Shown: positions 37,951 through 46,674 of the stretch, piece by piece | How the letters are laid out: the number at the start of each line of letters is the position of its first letter | Position numbering within the stretch: the stretch's first letter is position 1 | Assembly: GCA_937923625.1 (NCBI GenBank) | Contig: CALDTV010000015.1 | Span: 1-64,000 of the forward strand | Length of the DNA: 64,000 nucleotides | From: an uncultured Alphaproteobacteria bacterium | GTDB taxonomy: Bacteria; Pseudomonadota; Alphaproteobacteria; Micavibrionales; Micavibrionaceae | Reading direction: 5' to 3' | Notes under the pieces: generated by a model | The model's input: the letters and a program-made list of their open reading frames with translations, nothing else | What the model was told of the DNA's origin: nothing | The model's database searches: none | Position numbers and translations under genes: made by a program

Positions 37951-39753
37951 TTATACTAATTTTTTGTCAAATTTTTCGGCATCTGCTGCCAGAATCATTT
38001 CGTTATGGGCTTTGCCTGATGGGATCATCGGGAAACAATTTTCAGACTGACAAACATTCACATCAACAATTGTTACTTTGTCAGTTTGCAACATTTGTTC
38101 GATCACGCCATCAAGCTCATCGGGTGTGGTAGCCCGCAAGCCAACGCCGCCATAGGCTTCGGCGAGCTTCACAAAATCAGGCAAGCTTTCAGTGTAGCTT
38201 TGGGAGTAACGTTCCCCATGCAGCAATTCTTGCCACTGGCGCACCATCCCCATCCATTGATTATTTAGGATAAAGATTTTTACGGGAAGATTATATTGCA
38301 CTGCCGTACTCATCTCTTGAATATTCATTAAGATTGACGCTTCGCCCGCAACATCAACCACCATGCCATCTGGGTTGCCCAGTTGCGTGCCTATTGCGGC
38401 GGGAAGGCCGTAGCCCATTGTCCCTAATCCACCAGAAGTCATCCAACGATTTGGTTTGTTAAATGGTAAGAACTGCGCCGCCCACATTTGGTGCTGACCG
38501 ACTTCGGTCGTGATAAAGCTTTCTTGCCCTGTTTCTTTTTCATTTTTTTGTAAAAAATGATTGAGGCGTTCTAACGCATATTGCGGTTTAATAATCGTGT
38601 CAGACTTTTTGTAAGATAAACATTTAACGGCGCGCCATTCATCAATCTGGCTCCACCATTTATTCAGCTCTTCATGGTTGGTTTTATAGCCTTTGTCTTT
38701 CCAAACATTCAGCATCGCTTCAATTGTTTTACCCGCATCGCCAATGATGGGCAGATCAACATGGATAATTTTATTAATAGAACTTGGGTCAATATCAACG
38801 TGAATTTTCTTTGAATTCGGTGAAAATTTAGTCACATCCCCCGTTACACGGTCATCAAAACGTGCGCCAATGTTAATCATGACATCACAATCATGCATTG
38901 ACCAATTGGCTTCATAGGTGCCGTGCATCCCCAACATTCCCAACCATTGCTCGTCATGGGCGGGGAAAGCGCCCAAGCCCATCAATGTTGAAGTGATAGG
39001 ATAGCCAGTGGCTTTCACAAATTCAGTGAGGTCTTTAGACGCTTTTGGCCCTGCATTAATAACACCGCCACCTGTATAAAAAATCGGCTTCTTGGCATTA
39101 GCGATCATTTCTACCGCTTGTTCAATAGCCGCCATATCAGGATCAGTTTGCGGCTTGTACATGTGCGTAATCGCTTTGTCTTTGGCGATGTAATCGCCTT
39201 CGGCAAATTGAATATCTTTTGGTAAATCAATAACGACGGGGCCGGGGCGTCCTGTTCCTGCAACATGAAACGCTTCGTGCATGATGTTTGGTAAGTCATT
39301 TACGTTTTTGACAAGGTAGTTATGTTTTGTACAGGGGCGCGTAATGCCCGTTGTGTCGGCCTCTTGGAAAGCATCATTCCCAATCAAAAATGTGGGTACT
39401 TGGCCCGTAATACAAACAAGGGGAATTGAATCCAGCAAGGCATCCGTTAATCCCGTTACCGCGTTTGTTGCGCCAGGGCCGGAGGTTACGAGGATAACAC
39501 CCGTTTTTCCTGTTGATCTTGCATAGCCTTCTGCGGCGTGTGCCGCGCCTTGTTCATGACGGCAAAGAATATGCTTAATTTTGTTTTGTTGAAAGAGCGC
39601 ATCGTAAATCGGTAAAACCGCGCCGCCAGGATAACCAAATATGGTATCAACCCCTTGTTCGATCATGGCTTCAATTACCATTTCCGCCCCAGAAAGCTGT
39701 TTTGTCTTATTTGTTTGATTAGATGATTTTTGTTTTAATGCTGTTGTGTTCAT
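37951..39753 (-). CDS. ilvB: Acetolactate synthase large subunit
   Basis: A ThDP enzyme forming acetolactate or acetohydroxybutyrate. The product is about 600 residues from the ATG at 39753; a TTG at 39789 would add 12. Motifs are VDTIFGYPGGAVLPIYDALF, the ThDP glutamate in CRHEQGAAHAAEGYARS, and the metal/diphosphate segment AGEASILMNIQE followed by ILNNQWMGMVRQWQ. No convincing ribosome-binding site was seen for either start. It is preceded by the attenuator. Confidence 0.96.
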   Translation of the reverse strand: MNTTALKQKSSNQTNKTKQLSGAEMVIEAMIEQGVDTIFGYPGGAVLPIYDALFQQNKIKHILCRHEQGAAHAAEGYARSTGKTGVILVTSGPGATNAVTGLTDALLDSIPLVCITGQVPTFLIGNDAFQEADTTGITRPCTKHNYLVKNVNDLPNIMHEAFHVAGTGRPGPVVIDLPKDIQFAEGDYIAKDKAITHMYKPQTDPDMAAIEQAVEMIANAKKPIFYTGGGVINAGPKASKDLTEFVKATGYPITSTLMGLGAFPAHDEQWLGMLGMHGTYEANWSMHDCDVMINIGARFDDRVTGDVTKFSPNSKKIHVDIDPSSINKIIHVDLPIIGDAGKTIEAMLNVWKDKGYKTNHEELNKWWSQIDEWRAVKCLSYKKSDTIIKPQYALERLNHFLQKNEKETGQESFITTEVGQHQMWAAQFLPFNKPNRWMTSGGLGTMGYGLPAAIGTQLGNPDGMVVDVAGEASILMNIQEMSTAVQYNLPVKIFILNNQWMGMVRQWQELLHGERYSQSYTESLPDFVKLAEAYGGVGLRATTPDELDGVIEQMLQTDKVTIVDVNVCQSENCFPMIPSGKAHNEMILAADAEKFDKKLV

Positions 39754-39811
39754 GGTGTTGTTTTTACCGTCTATCGTGTTGTTATTCAATATTATTTCGT
39801 TTTTAAGTCAT

Positions 39812-39840
39812 AAAAAAAGCCCCGAATAAATGTTCGGGGC
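39812..39840 (-). terminator. Attenuator terminator of ilvBN
   Basis: On the minus strand GCCCCGAA (39840-39833), loop CATTTA, TTCGGGGC (39826-39819) and seven T (39818-39812). It lies between the leader peptide and ilvB. Confidence 0.93.
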
Positions 39841-39900
39841 GCTTATCGGAAAACTGATCTTTTACAAATGCATCAGGCCGCAAGCGCTCCGGTCAGGAGC
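39836..39900 (-). promoter_or_regulatory. ilvBN antiterminator and pause hairpin segments
   Basis: Segment 1, GCTCC (39900-39896), pairs with segment 2, GGAGC (39890-39886). Segment 2 extended, GGAGCGCTT (39890-39882), can instead pair with AAGCGCCCC (39844-39836), eight of nine positions. This uses up the 5' arm of the terminator. The arrangement is the classical 1:2, 2:3, 3:4 attenuator logic. Confidence 0.8.
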
Positions 39901-39941
39901 ACCACCACATTCAGCACGACAAGGTCAGTATTTCTTTGCAT
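39873..39941 (-). CDS. ilvL: ilv leader peptide (22 residues, Val/Leu-rich)
   Basis: The frame reads MQRNTDLVVLNVVVLLTG followed by ALAA and a stop. Five of 22 residues are Val and five are Leu, fitting a sensor of charged valyl- and leucyl-tRNA. The control codons overlap segment 1 of the attenuator. The stop is 33 nt before the terminator stem. There is no ribosome-binding site, and the promoter places transcription at the ATG, so the peptide is probably made from a leaderless message. The name is used by analogy. Confidence 0.85.
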   Translation of the reverse strand: MQRNTDLVVLNVVVLLTGALAA

Positions 39942-39948
39942 GGTTATA

Positions 39949-39977
39949 TTATTACGTGATTTTCAATTTTTACGCAA
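39949..39977 (-). promoter_or_regulatory. ilv promoter
   Basis: On the minus strand TTGCGT (39977-39972) and TAATAA (39954-39949) have a 17-bp spacer. The predicted start is about 39942-39941, i.e. at the A of the leader peptide ATG. Confidence 0.65.
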
Positions 39978-39989
39978 GAATTTTATGAA

Positions 39990-40018
39990 TTGATTTTATT
40001 TACATATTGCTTTATTAA
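39990..40018 (+). promoter_or_regulatory. Divergent promoter predicting a leaderless transcript
   Basis: TTGATT (39990-39995) and TATTAA (40013-40018) have a 17-bp spacer. Six bases later comes the ATG at 40025, so the predicted start is the A of the start codon. Confidence 0.55.
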
Positions 40019-40024
40019 GATTGC

Positions 40025-40609
40025 ATGCAATTAAATGAGCGTTTAAGTGATTCAATAAAAAGAGCGGGATATGACAATTATAATATGAGTCCAATCGCTC
40101 ATAATCCCGCTTTTGTAACCCCAGACGGAGAGCATGAAATTTTTTCTTGTGAAGTACGCTTCAACCGTTCTCAAGAGACTGCAGCCATCCATAGCTTTCG
40201 CGTTTATGAACCATTTACAGGAAAAAAAATAGCGGCTGTTGCTTTAAAAGAGATTGCCATTCACGCTTTATCTGAATCCGTGAAAGAAATTAAAATTTTA
40301 CTTGTGAGGGGAGATGGACTTAGTTTTTGGCCAAGATTTGGTGCTTATCCGCAAGATCCGCTTTGTCAAAAATCCTTTACTGCTCCGCACGAGGATGAAA
40401 GTTTTTTGTCATCGGAAAAAAGTATTTTTGATGAAGCTTTCGCACGCGCGGCAAAAAATCCTATAGATGCGTGGCATTATATTTCAGCGCCAGAGACAAA
40501 AGCGAGTAACGATCTTATAAAATACGTCAATAGAACTGCTCTTAATAAAACGATGACATTACCTTTGCGATGCCCAGTTGTTCAAAGACGTTTAGGGATT
40601 AACGTTTAA
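40025..40609 (+). CDS. Hypothetical protein
   Basis: 194 residues, no signal peptide or membrane helix. The middle holds a helix AAVALKEIAIHALSESVKEI and a strand IKILLVRGDG. No family was recognised. There is no ribosome-binding site. The gene is divergent from ilvBN, with 83 bp between the two start codons, and overlaps the end of miaA by 4 bp. Confidence 0.6.
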   Translation: MQLNERLSDSIKRAGYDNYNMSPIAHNPAFVTPDGEHEIFSCEVRFNRSQETAAIHSFRVYEPFTGKKIAAVALKEIAIHALSESVKEIKILLVRGDGLSFWPRFGAYPQDPLCQKSFTAPHEDESFLSSEKSIFDEAFARAAKNPIDAWHYISAPETKASNDLIKYVNRTALNKTMTLPLRCPVVQRRLGINV

Positions 40610-41499
40610 CAAATAATTTTTGCGTCTTGCTTAATTTGATGTTTAAACCATGTCACTTGGCGCTTCGCGTAGCGACGGGTTTCACCTTGGCCGCGTTCGA
40701 TTGCTTCTTCTTTAGAGAGCTCCCCGTTAAGATAAGCGGTGAGCGGTTTTGCGCCAAGGGCATGACAGAGAAGGGCGTTCGGTTTGATTTCGCCTTTTGC
40801 TATTTCTGCGTTAAATTCTTTTAACTCTTCCAACGCGCCATTCTCTAACATCCATTCAAAACGTTTATTGCAACGATCATATAAAATTTCGCGTTCTGGC
40901 ATTACTAAGGTGATATCGAATAGCCAGTCATCGGGCGGACCGACACGCGGCATCGCTTGCCATTCGGCAAGGCTTTTTCCCGTGGCTTCTAACACTTCCC
41001 ATGCCCGCACAAGCCGCGCCGTATTAAAGGGCTCCAGCCGTTCAGCCATAACAGGATCACGCTTACTAAGCTCTGTATGGAACGCGGGGTTGCCTAATTC
41101 TTTTTGTTTATCGCTGGCGGCGCGACGGATCTCATCGGGAATATCAATCACGGGCGATAGCCCCAAAATAAGCGCATTGATATATAGACCCGATCCACCC
41201 ACTACGATGGGGGCTTTTCCTTGGGCCAAAATATCATGAATTAATGGCTCGACCATCTCCCGCCAATTCCCTGCAGAACAATCATCATTGGGATGGAGCA
41301 CCCCATAGAGCTCATGGGGGTGTATGGCTCTGTCCCCCGCTGATGGTTGAGCGGTGAGGGTGGGCAGGCCATCATAGATTTGCATACTATCGGCATTAAT
41401 GATGACGCCATCATGTTGCGCTGCCAATGCCATGGCGTGCGCAGATTTACCGCTAGCGGTTGGCCCGCCGATAATATAAACTATTTTTTCTTCAGACAT
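40606..41499 (-). CDS. miaA: tRNA dimethylallyltransferase
   Basis: Adds a dimethylallyl group to A37 of tRNAs reading UNN codons. The 297-residue protein has the P-loop GGPTASGKSAHAMALA, the substrate motif INADSMQIYDGLP, VVGGSGLYINAL and the C-terminal TRRYAKRQVTWFKHQ. The start overlaps the end of the preceding hydrolase gene by 8 bp, indicating coupling. Confidence 0.97.
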   Translation of the reverse strand: MSEEKIVYIIGGPTASGKSAHAMALAAQHDGVIINADSMQIYDGLPTLTAQPSAGDRAIHPHELYGVLHPNDDCSAGNWREMVEPLIHDILAQGKAPIVVGGSGLYINALILGLSPVIDIPDEIRRAASDKQKELGNPAFHTELSKRDPVMAERLEPFNTARLVRAWEVLEATGKSLAEWQAMPRVGPPDDWLFDITLVMPEREILYDRCNKRFEWMLENGALEELKEFNAEIAKGEIKPNALLCHALGAKPLTAYLNGELSKEEAIERGQGETRRYAKRQVTWFKHQIKQDAKIIC

Positions 41500-42037
41500 G
41501 GATGGCTTTTAGCAGGTCAGGAAATTCCAAATAACCTGCTTCCGCGTTTAAATGCCCACCATTTTCAATCATATGAAGCGCCGCGTTTAGTTGTTCTGAT
41601 ATTGTTTCGGCGTGTGTGGTTGGAACATACGGATCATCTTTCCCATGGAAAATGCTAATATCATCACATCTCACACCAATCTTTTTCCAATCAAATGGCG
41701 CATCGATAAAGCTTTTGTTGAGTGCATCAAACTGATTGCCAAGCGCACCAATCACGGCACTCACTAGAATGGTTTGTTTTGGCTGTATCAATGCCTCTTC
41801 CAATAAGCGCAAGGCAAAAGAGCCGCCACAGCTGTGACCGATCATTAAGTCTGCCTTTTCAAAGTCAGGGACTTGCTCCAAAAGGGCCCTTTTCCAATTT
41901 TGAAGGGATTGATCTTGAGGTGTCGGCAAAGCAGGAACATGCACGACATGCCCTTTTTCTGTTAAGCATTGCTGAAGCCATGGAAACCAATTTCCTTGTG
42001 GGCTACCATGGGTTCCATGAAAAATAAGAACTTTCAT
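41492..42037 (-). CDS. RBBP9/YdeN-type serine hydrolase
   Basis: 181 residues with VLIFHGTHGSPQGNWFPWL, the nucleophile elbow GHSCGG and the ending GGHLNAEAGYLEFPDLLKAI, typical of the small RBBP9/YdeN family. The catalytic Asp is in HGKDDPYVP. The substrate is unknown. It is coupled to miaA by overlap and follows the HtrA protease gene by 13 bp. Confidence 0.88.
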   Translation of the reverse strand: MKVLIFHGTHGSPQGNWFPWLQQCLTEKGHVVHVPALPTPQDQSLQNWKRALLEQVPDFEKADLMIGHSCGGSFALRLLEEALIQPKQTILVSAVIGALGNQFDALNKSFIDAPFDWKKIGVRCDDISIFHGKDDPYVPTTHAETISEQLNAALHMIENGGHLNAEAGYLEFPDLLKAIHV

Positions 42038-42050
42038 GGAAAGCTACCCT

Positions 42051-43592
42051 TTATTCTTCATCGGTTAATTTCAATGCGACAAAACGCACATCATCTTCAC
42101 GATTAACCAAAAGCAAGACAGATGGTTTTTTATCTTTTTTGGCTTTTTCAATGATTTGCACTAAGTCTTCTGGCGCTTTAACAGATTTTTGGTTGATCTC
42201 AACAATCACATCGCCAGCACTCAACCCTTTTTCAAGGGCTTCACTACGTGCTTCGACTTTTGTGACAACAACACCGTTTACTTCATCGCCAACAGCATAA
42301 GCTTCGCGGTTGCTTTTGTTGAGCGAGGCCACAGTCATGCCAACAGATTCAATTTCAACACCTTTTTCTTTTTGGGGTGCTTCGGGGCTGTTATCATTGC
42401 TGGCGAGCAAGCCGTTTTTTTCTGCCTTTTCAAGCTCACCAATAGCAACTTTTGCGGAGCGTTCTTTGCCTTCGCGCCAGTAAGTCACTTTGACGTCTTT
42501 CTCAATAGGTGTTTCGGCAACAATGCGGGGTAAAGCACGCATGTCAGCAACCTTTTTGCCATCAAAAGTGAGGATGATATCACCCGCTCTTAATTTTGCT
42601 TCTTCTGCAGGGCCGCCTTCCGTCACACTCGCGACCAAGGCTCCACGGGCTTTATCAAGGCCAAGGCTTTCAGCAATTTCATCTGTCACTGTTTGGATGC
42701 GCACACCCAACCAACCACGGCGCGTACGGCCAAATTCAATAAGTTGGTTAATTACGGGGCTGGCAAGGTTTGACGGGATGGCAAAGCCAATACCGACCGA
42801 GCCACCTGTTGGAGAAAAGATGGCGGTATTAATACCAATCACTTCACCTTTAAGGTTAAACATCGGCCCCCCGGAATTACCACGATTGATCGAGGCATCG
42901 GTTTGAATGTAATCGTCATAAGGGCCAGAGTTAATATCACGTTGACGCGCAGAGATAATGCCACTTGTGACGGTACCGCCAAGGCCGAAAGGATTACCAA
43001 TGGCAACAATCCAATCTCCAACGCGCATAGTTTCGCTATTACCAAAAGGAACGGCGGTTAATTTGTGTTTTTGTGCATCGACTTTTAATACAGCAATATC
43101 AATTTTTTCATCACGCCCGATGATCTCCGCTGGAATGGTGCTGTCATCGTGCAATGTTATGCGCACTTCATCGGCGTCTTTAATCACATGATTGTTCGTA
43201 ATAACATACCCTTTTTCGGCATCAATAATAAATCCCGACCCTAAAGATGCTGATGGCAATGAAGGCTGTATGCCGCCATTTCCATCGCCGCGGCGTCCCA
43301 TGAAATCCTCAAAGAAATCTTCAAAGGGGGAGCCTTCTGGGAATTGCGGCATATCGGGGAAGTCTTGACTGCGTGGGCCTGATTCTTCTTCTTCAAAATT
43401 TTGGGTAGAAGATACATTCACCACGGAAGGAAGTAATTTAGCGGCTAGATTTGCAAAGGAACTTGGTGGATCTTGAACCAATCTTTTATCATGGGGCTGT
43501 TCGCCGGATGATTGTGCCACCGCGGGGACGACGGGCAGGGCGGTAAATGCCAATAAAAATAAACTGACGGTGAAGATTTTCATTTTTTGCAT
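42051..43592 (-). CDS. Periplasmic serine protease of the HtrA/DegP family
   Basis: About 513 residues from the ATG at 43592 (AAGGAACC upstream). A signal peptide ends near AVAQSS. The trypsin-like domain has the triad in VITNNHVI, EKIDIAVLKV and RGNSGGPMFN. Two PDZ domains follow (GWLGVRIQTV and the C-terminal SAGDVIVEINQKSV). It digests or refolds damaged envelope proteins. Together with hflK/hflC it forms a protein quality control cluster. Confidence 0.95.
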   Translation of the reverse strand: MQKMKIFTVSLFLLAFTALPVVPAVAQSSGEQPHDKRLVQDPPSSFANLAAKLLPSVVNVSSTQNFEEEESGPRSQDFPDMPQFPEGSPFEDFFEDFMGRRGDGNGGIQPSLPSASLGSGFIIDAEKGYVITNNHVIKDADEVRITLHDDSTIPAEIIGRDEKIDIAVLKVDAQKHKLTAVPFGNSETMRVGDWIVAIGNPFGLGGTVTSGIISARQRDINSGPYDDYIQTDASINRGNSGGPMFNLKGEVIGINTAIFSPTGGSVGIGFAIPSNLASPVINQLIEFGRTRRGWLGVRIQTVTDEIAESLGLDKARGALVASVTEGGPAEEAKLRAGDIILTFDGKKVADMRALPRIVAETPIEKDVKVTYWREGKERSAKVAIGELEKAEKNGLLASNDNSPEAPQKEKGVEIESVGMTVASLNKSNREAYAVGDEVNGVVVTKVEARSEALEKGLSAGDVIVEINQKSVKAPEDLVQIIEKAKKDKKPSVLLLVNREDDVRFVALKLTDEE

Positions 43593-43671
43593 TTGAACTG
43601 GTTCCTTAAGTCTTGATGTTTTCACGTATTAAGTTAGTAGAGTATGAGATTTTAGCCACCTGCGCAAATAA

Positions 43672-43875
43672 TCATATGATCTTTTGAATAATCCAGACCA
43701 GCATCACGCCCAACGCGGCTATGGCGGCGCCATAATATCTGAATTTTTCTTTCGGCAGGTTACTGGCAAACTTCATAACCTGTTGAATATGCGATGGAAA
43801 TATGGCGTAAAGCAGGCCTTCAATGACAAAAACAAGGGCAAATGCCGTAAATAAGTGGGAGGTAAGGTCAGACAT
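43672..43875 (-). CDS. DUF2065-like small membrane protein
   Basis: 67 residues with two membrane segments (about 5-25 and 47-65) and the segment FVIEGLLYAIFPSHIQQVMK. This resembles the YjeT/DUF2065 family, which is commonly found next to hflKC. The function is unknown. Here it lies between the acetyltransferase and the protease gene. Confidence 0.75.
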   Translation of the reverse strand: MSDLTSHLFTAFALVFVIEGLLYAIFPSHIQQVMKFASNLPKEKFRYYGAAIAALGVMLVWIIQKII

Positions 43876-43876
43876 G

Positions 43877-44398
43877 TCAGCTATTGGCCTTCATCATCAC
43901 TTGATCTGTGCCGATAACTTTACCATTTGCAATAACGTCATAGGTTCCCACTTTTTTAAAGCCATAGTTAAGGTAGAAATTATAAGCAGGCTTATTTTCC
44001 TCCCATACACATAAATAGACGTTTTCCGCCTGCTTAAAGCGCGGTTGATCAAAAGCATAATCCATTAATTGGCGCCCGATACCTTGATGGTGGTACTTTT
44101 TATCGACGTAAATTCCTTTAAGGGCTTGATCCTTTGATGTCGGGTTGCGGCCACTCATTTTGAAGTTTGGTTTTTGCATACCGATATAGCCAATAATTTT
44201 GCGGGCTTTCTTTGCAACAAAAAAGTCATCACCATCTTTTAAAAATTGCTTAAAAGCATCGACTGATTTTGTACTTAAAATAATATCGTCAATTTCCTTT
44301 ATGGTCATACTATGACTAAAGGTTTGACGATATGTCTTTTGCGCCAGTGTGGCTAATTCTTCAATGTCTTGAGTTGTTAATTTTTCAATCAGCATCAA
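43877..44398 (-). CDS. GNAT-family N-acetyltransferase
   Basis: 173 residues with the GNAT motif A in LKGIYVDKKYHHQGIGRQLM (acetyl-CoA loop HHQGIG) and motif B NVYLCVWEENKPAYNFYLNY followed by GFKKVG. It resembles PaiA-like polyamine or small-molecule acetyltransferases; the substrate is uncertain. It is inserted between hflC and the DUF2065-like gene with spacers of 5 bp and 1 bp, so it belongs to this operon. Confidence 0.88.
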   Translation of the reverse strand: MMLIEKLTTQDIEELATLAQKTYRQTFSHSMTIKEIDDIILSTKSVDAFKQFLKDGDDFFVAKKARKIIGYIGMQKPNFKMSGRNPTSKDQALKGIYVDKKYHHQGIGRQLMDYAFDQPRFKQAENVYLCVWEENKPAYNFYLNYGFKKVGTYDVIANGKVIGTDQVMMKANS

Positions 44399-44403
44399 AA
44401 ATA

Positions 44404-45429
44404 TTAACGGCCTTCAAAATATTTAAAGAAATCGCTGTCAGGTGATAAAATCAAACGTGTTTCTGAATCAGCTAGCGTGTTTTTATAGGCCTCCATTGAA
44501 CGGATAAAGCTGTAAAATTCCTTATCTTTGTTAAACGCGTCAGCATAAATTTTAATCGCTGTATTGTCGCCTTCACCGCGTAAGATTTGGGCATCACGGC
44601 CTGCATTCGCAAGAATAACGGTTTTTTCTTTCTCCGCAATTGCACGAATTTCCTTCGCAAGCTCTTCCCCCTTTGCACGGGTTTCTGTGGCGCGTTCTTT
44701 TAGCTCTGATTGCATACGGCGCACTGTTGATGTCCGAAGCTCCTTTGTCAGATCCGCACGAACGATACGCACGTCGACAATTTCAATCCCAAGCTCATCT
44801 TGTTGAATTTTTCGGTTCACGCGACGACGGATATCGTTCATGACAAATGTACGCTCTTCGGATAAAAGTTCCTTTAACGATGTTTTACCAAGCACGGCAC
44901 GCGTTGCATCATTTAGGATGTTTTCCAAGCGTTGGTTGGCGATGGTAACAGTGCCCAATGTTTTTAAGAATTGAAGTGGATCAACAATTTTGTAACGGGC
45001 GAAGCTATCAACGATGATTGGCTCTCCGCTGACATTTTCAATTTTGGGGCGCTCCAACATTTCGGGGGTGACAGTTTCACTTCCCTCAACGGTTGCAGGG
45101 GCTTCATTGTCTGTTGCAAGCGCTTCATCTGCTTTGTTTGCTTTTGCGTCTTCTTGGGCGCGGGTTTGTTGGCGCTGCACGGCAGAACTCGCGATAACCA
45201 CTTGTTCAGGATCAGGATCAACCGCCAAAATACGCCTGTCAAAACGCTTTACTTCATGGATCAGGGGGATTTTAAAATGTAATCCAGGTTCACGTGGTTC
45301 GCCAACGGGGCTACCAAGTTGAAGCACAAGGGCTTGTTCTTTTTGATCTACGGTAAAGAGTGACTGCGTCAAAACGATCACACCAAGGATGATAAGAATA
45401 ACAGTTATATTAAGTGTTTTATTGGGCAT
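44404..45429 (-). CDS. hflC: FtsH modulator HflC
   Basis: SPFH/Band 7 membrane protein that with HflK surrounds the FtsH protease. One N-terminal membrane helix (5-25) is followed by FTVDQKEQALVLQLGSPVGE and the band-7 domain with TVRRMQSELKERATETRAKG. A poorly conserved, Glu/Ala-rich insert lies at about 85-130, making the protein slightly longer (341) than E. coli HflC (334). Confidence 0.95.
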   Translation of the reverse strand: MPNKTLNITVILIILGVIVLTQSLFTVDQKEQALVLQLGSPVGEPREPGLHFKIPLIHEVKRFDRRILAVDPDPEQVVIASSAVQRQQTRAQEDAKANKADEALATDNEAPATVEGSETVTPEMLERPKIENVSGEPIIVDSFARYKIVDPLQFLKTLGTVTIANQRLENILNDATRAVLGKTSLKELLSEERTFVMNDIRRRVNRKIQQDELGIEIVDVRIVRADLTKELRTSTVRRMQSELKERATETRAKGEELAKEIRAIAEKEKTVILANAGRDAQILRGEGDNTAIKIYADAFNKDKEFYSFIRSMEAYKNTLADSETRLILSPDSDFFKYFEGR

Positions 45430-45451
45430 CTTGTAGTTTCCTTTTGCGGCC

Positions 45452-46600
45452 TTATTTTTTCTTTGGCGTAGAGGCGTTTAATTCATTCAGCGGAAGATAG
45501 GGGACAACACCACCATTTCCACCATTGCTATCAACAATAATCTTTTGGGCGTTGCTTAAGACATCTTCCATTGTTTCAAGGAAGATACGTTTTTTGGTGA
45601 CGTCCTTACCCGTTAGGTAAGATTCATAGACAGAAATAAAACGCTCTGCATCCCCGTTTGATTTGGCAACGGTTGATTGCTTATAAGCTTCAGCATCCTG
45701 TAATAATTGAATGGCTTGTCCTCGGGCTTGGGGCAGAATTCCCTCACGATAGGCACGTGCTTCGTTTTGAAAATTCTCCGCATCTTGCTTCGCAGATTGT
45801 ACGTCTTGGAAAGCTTGTTGTACATCTGGGTGGACTTCGGCGCGTTGAATCAACACCTGTGTGATATTCACGCCAGAATTATATTCGTCTAGGTTCTCTT
45901 GAATGATGGCTCTTGTGGCTTGGGCGACAACATCACGTTCCGTCGTAATGATCGGGAACATATTTGTTTGGCCGACTTCTTCACGGATCGCACTTTCAAC
46001 GACTTTTTTAATCGTGTCTTCTTGGTCTTTAATATTAAATAAGAAATCTTCGGCAGATTTAATATTCCACTGAATAACCAAATCAAGATCAACAATGTTA
46101 CGGTCAGATGTGAGCATTAAGCTCTCTGCGGCGATGTCTTGGCTTTGACCAACACCCGCACGGCCGTAGCTCTCCCTGAAACCGATGTTCATTTTACGAA
46201 TTTCATTAACGTTGACTTTCGTCACATTTTCAATGGGCCACGGAAGTTTAAAGCCCAAACCTTCTTCGGTTTTTGTGCGATCCCATGCGCCAAATTGCTG
46301 CACAACGGCTTGTTCACCGGGTTTAACAATAAAAGTACAAAGCATCACAAAAAGCGCGATAAGAACGGCTCCTAAAATCAGGCCGAACACGCCGCCGTTG
46401 AAGTTCCCACCAAAAATACCACCAAAATCTTCTTTGGCGCGGCGTATAGCATCGTTCAAATCAATCGGGTCGTTGCCACGCCCGCCACCATTGTGACCGC
46501 CGCCATAAGAAGGGCTGCTACCTTTTTGTGGCGTTTTCTTTGGGCCGCTTGATTTTTTCGGCGCATTGCCCCATGGGTTTTTACCTTTTTTATCTGACAT
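45452..46600 (-). CDS. hflK: FtsH modulator HflK
   Basis: Partner of HflC. The cytoplasmic N-terminus is Gly/Lys-rich (YGGGHNGGGRGNDP), then a membrane helix (about 73-95), VKPGEQAVVQQFGAWDRTKT and the band-7 domain with VNITQVLIQRAEVHPDVQQA. The length of 382 is typical. It is the first gene of the hflK-hflC-GNAT-DUF2065-protease run. Confidence 0.95.
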   Translation of the reverse strand: MSDKKGKNPWGNAPKKSSGPKKTPQKGSSPSYGGGHNGGGRGNDPIDLNDAIRRAKEDFGGIFGGNFNGGVFGLILGAVLIALFVMLCTFIVKPGEQAVVQQFGAWDRTKTEEGLGFKLPWPIENVTKVNVNEIRKMNIGFRESYGRAGVGQSQDIAAESLMLTSDRNIVDLDLVIQWNIKSAEDFLFNIKDQEDTIKKVVESAIREEVGQTNMFPIITTERDVVAQATRAIIQENLDEYNSGVNITQVLIQRAEVHPDVQQAFQDVQSAKQDAENFQNEARAYREGILPQARGQAIQLLQDAEAYKQSTVAKSNGDAERFISVYESYLTGKDVTKKRIFLETMEDVLSNAQKIIVDSNGGNGGVVPYLPLNELNASTPKKK

Positions 46601-46674
46601 AAATCGAGATCCTTGATTTTTGGCTGTTCTGTGCTTAAGAGCAATACAATATCTTATTTTACAGTGAGTGCAAG

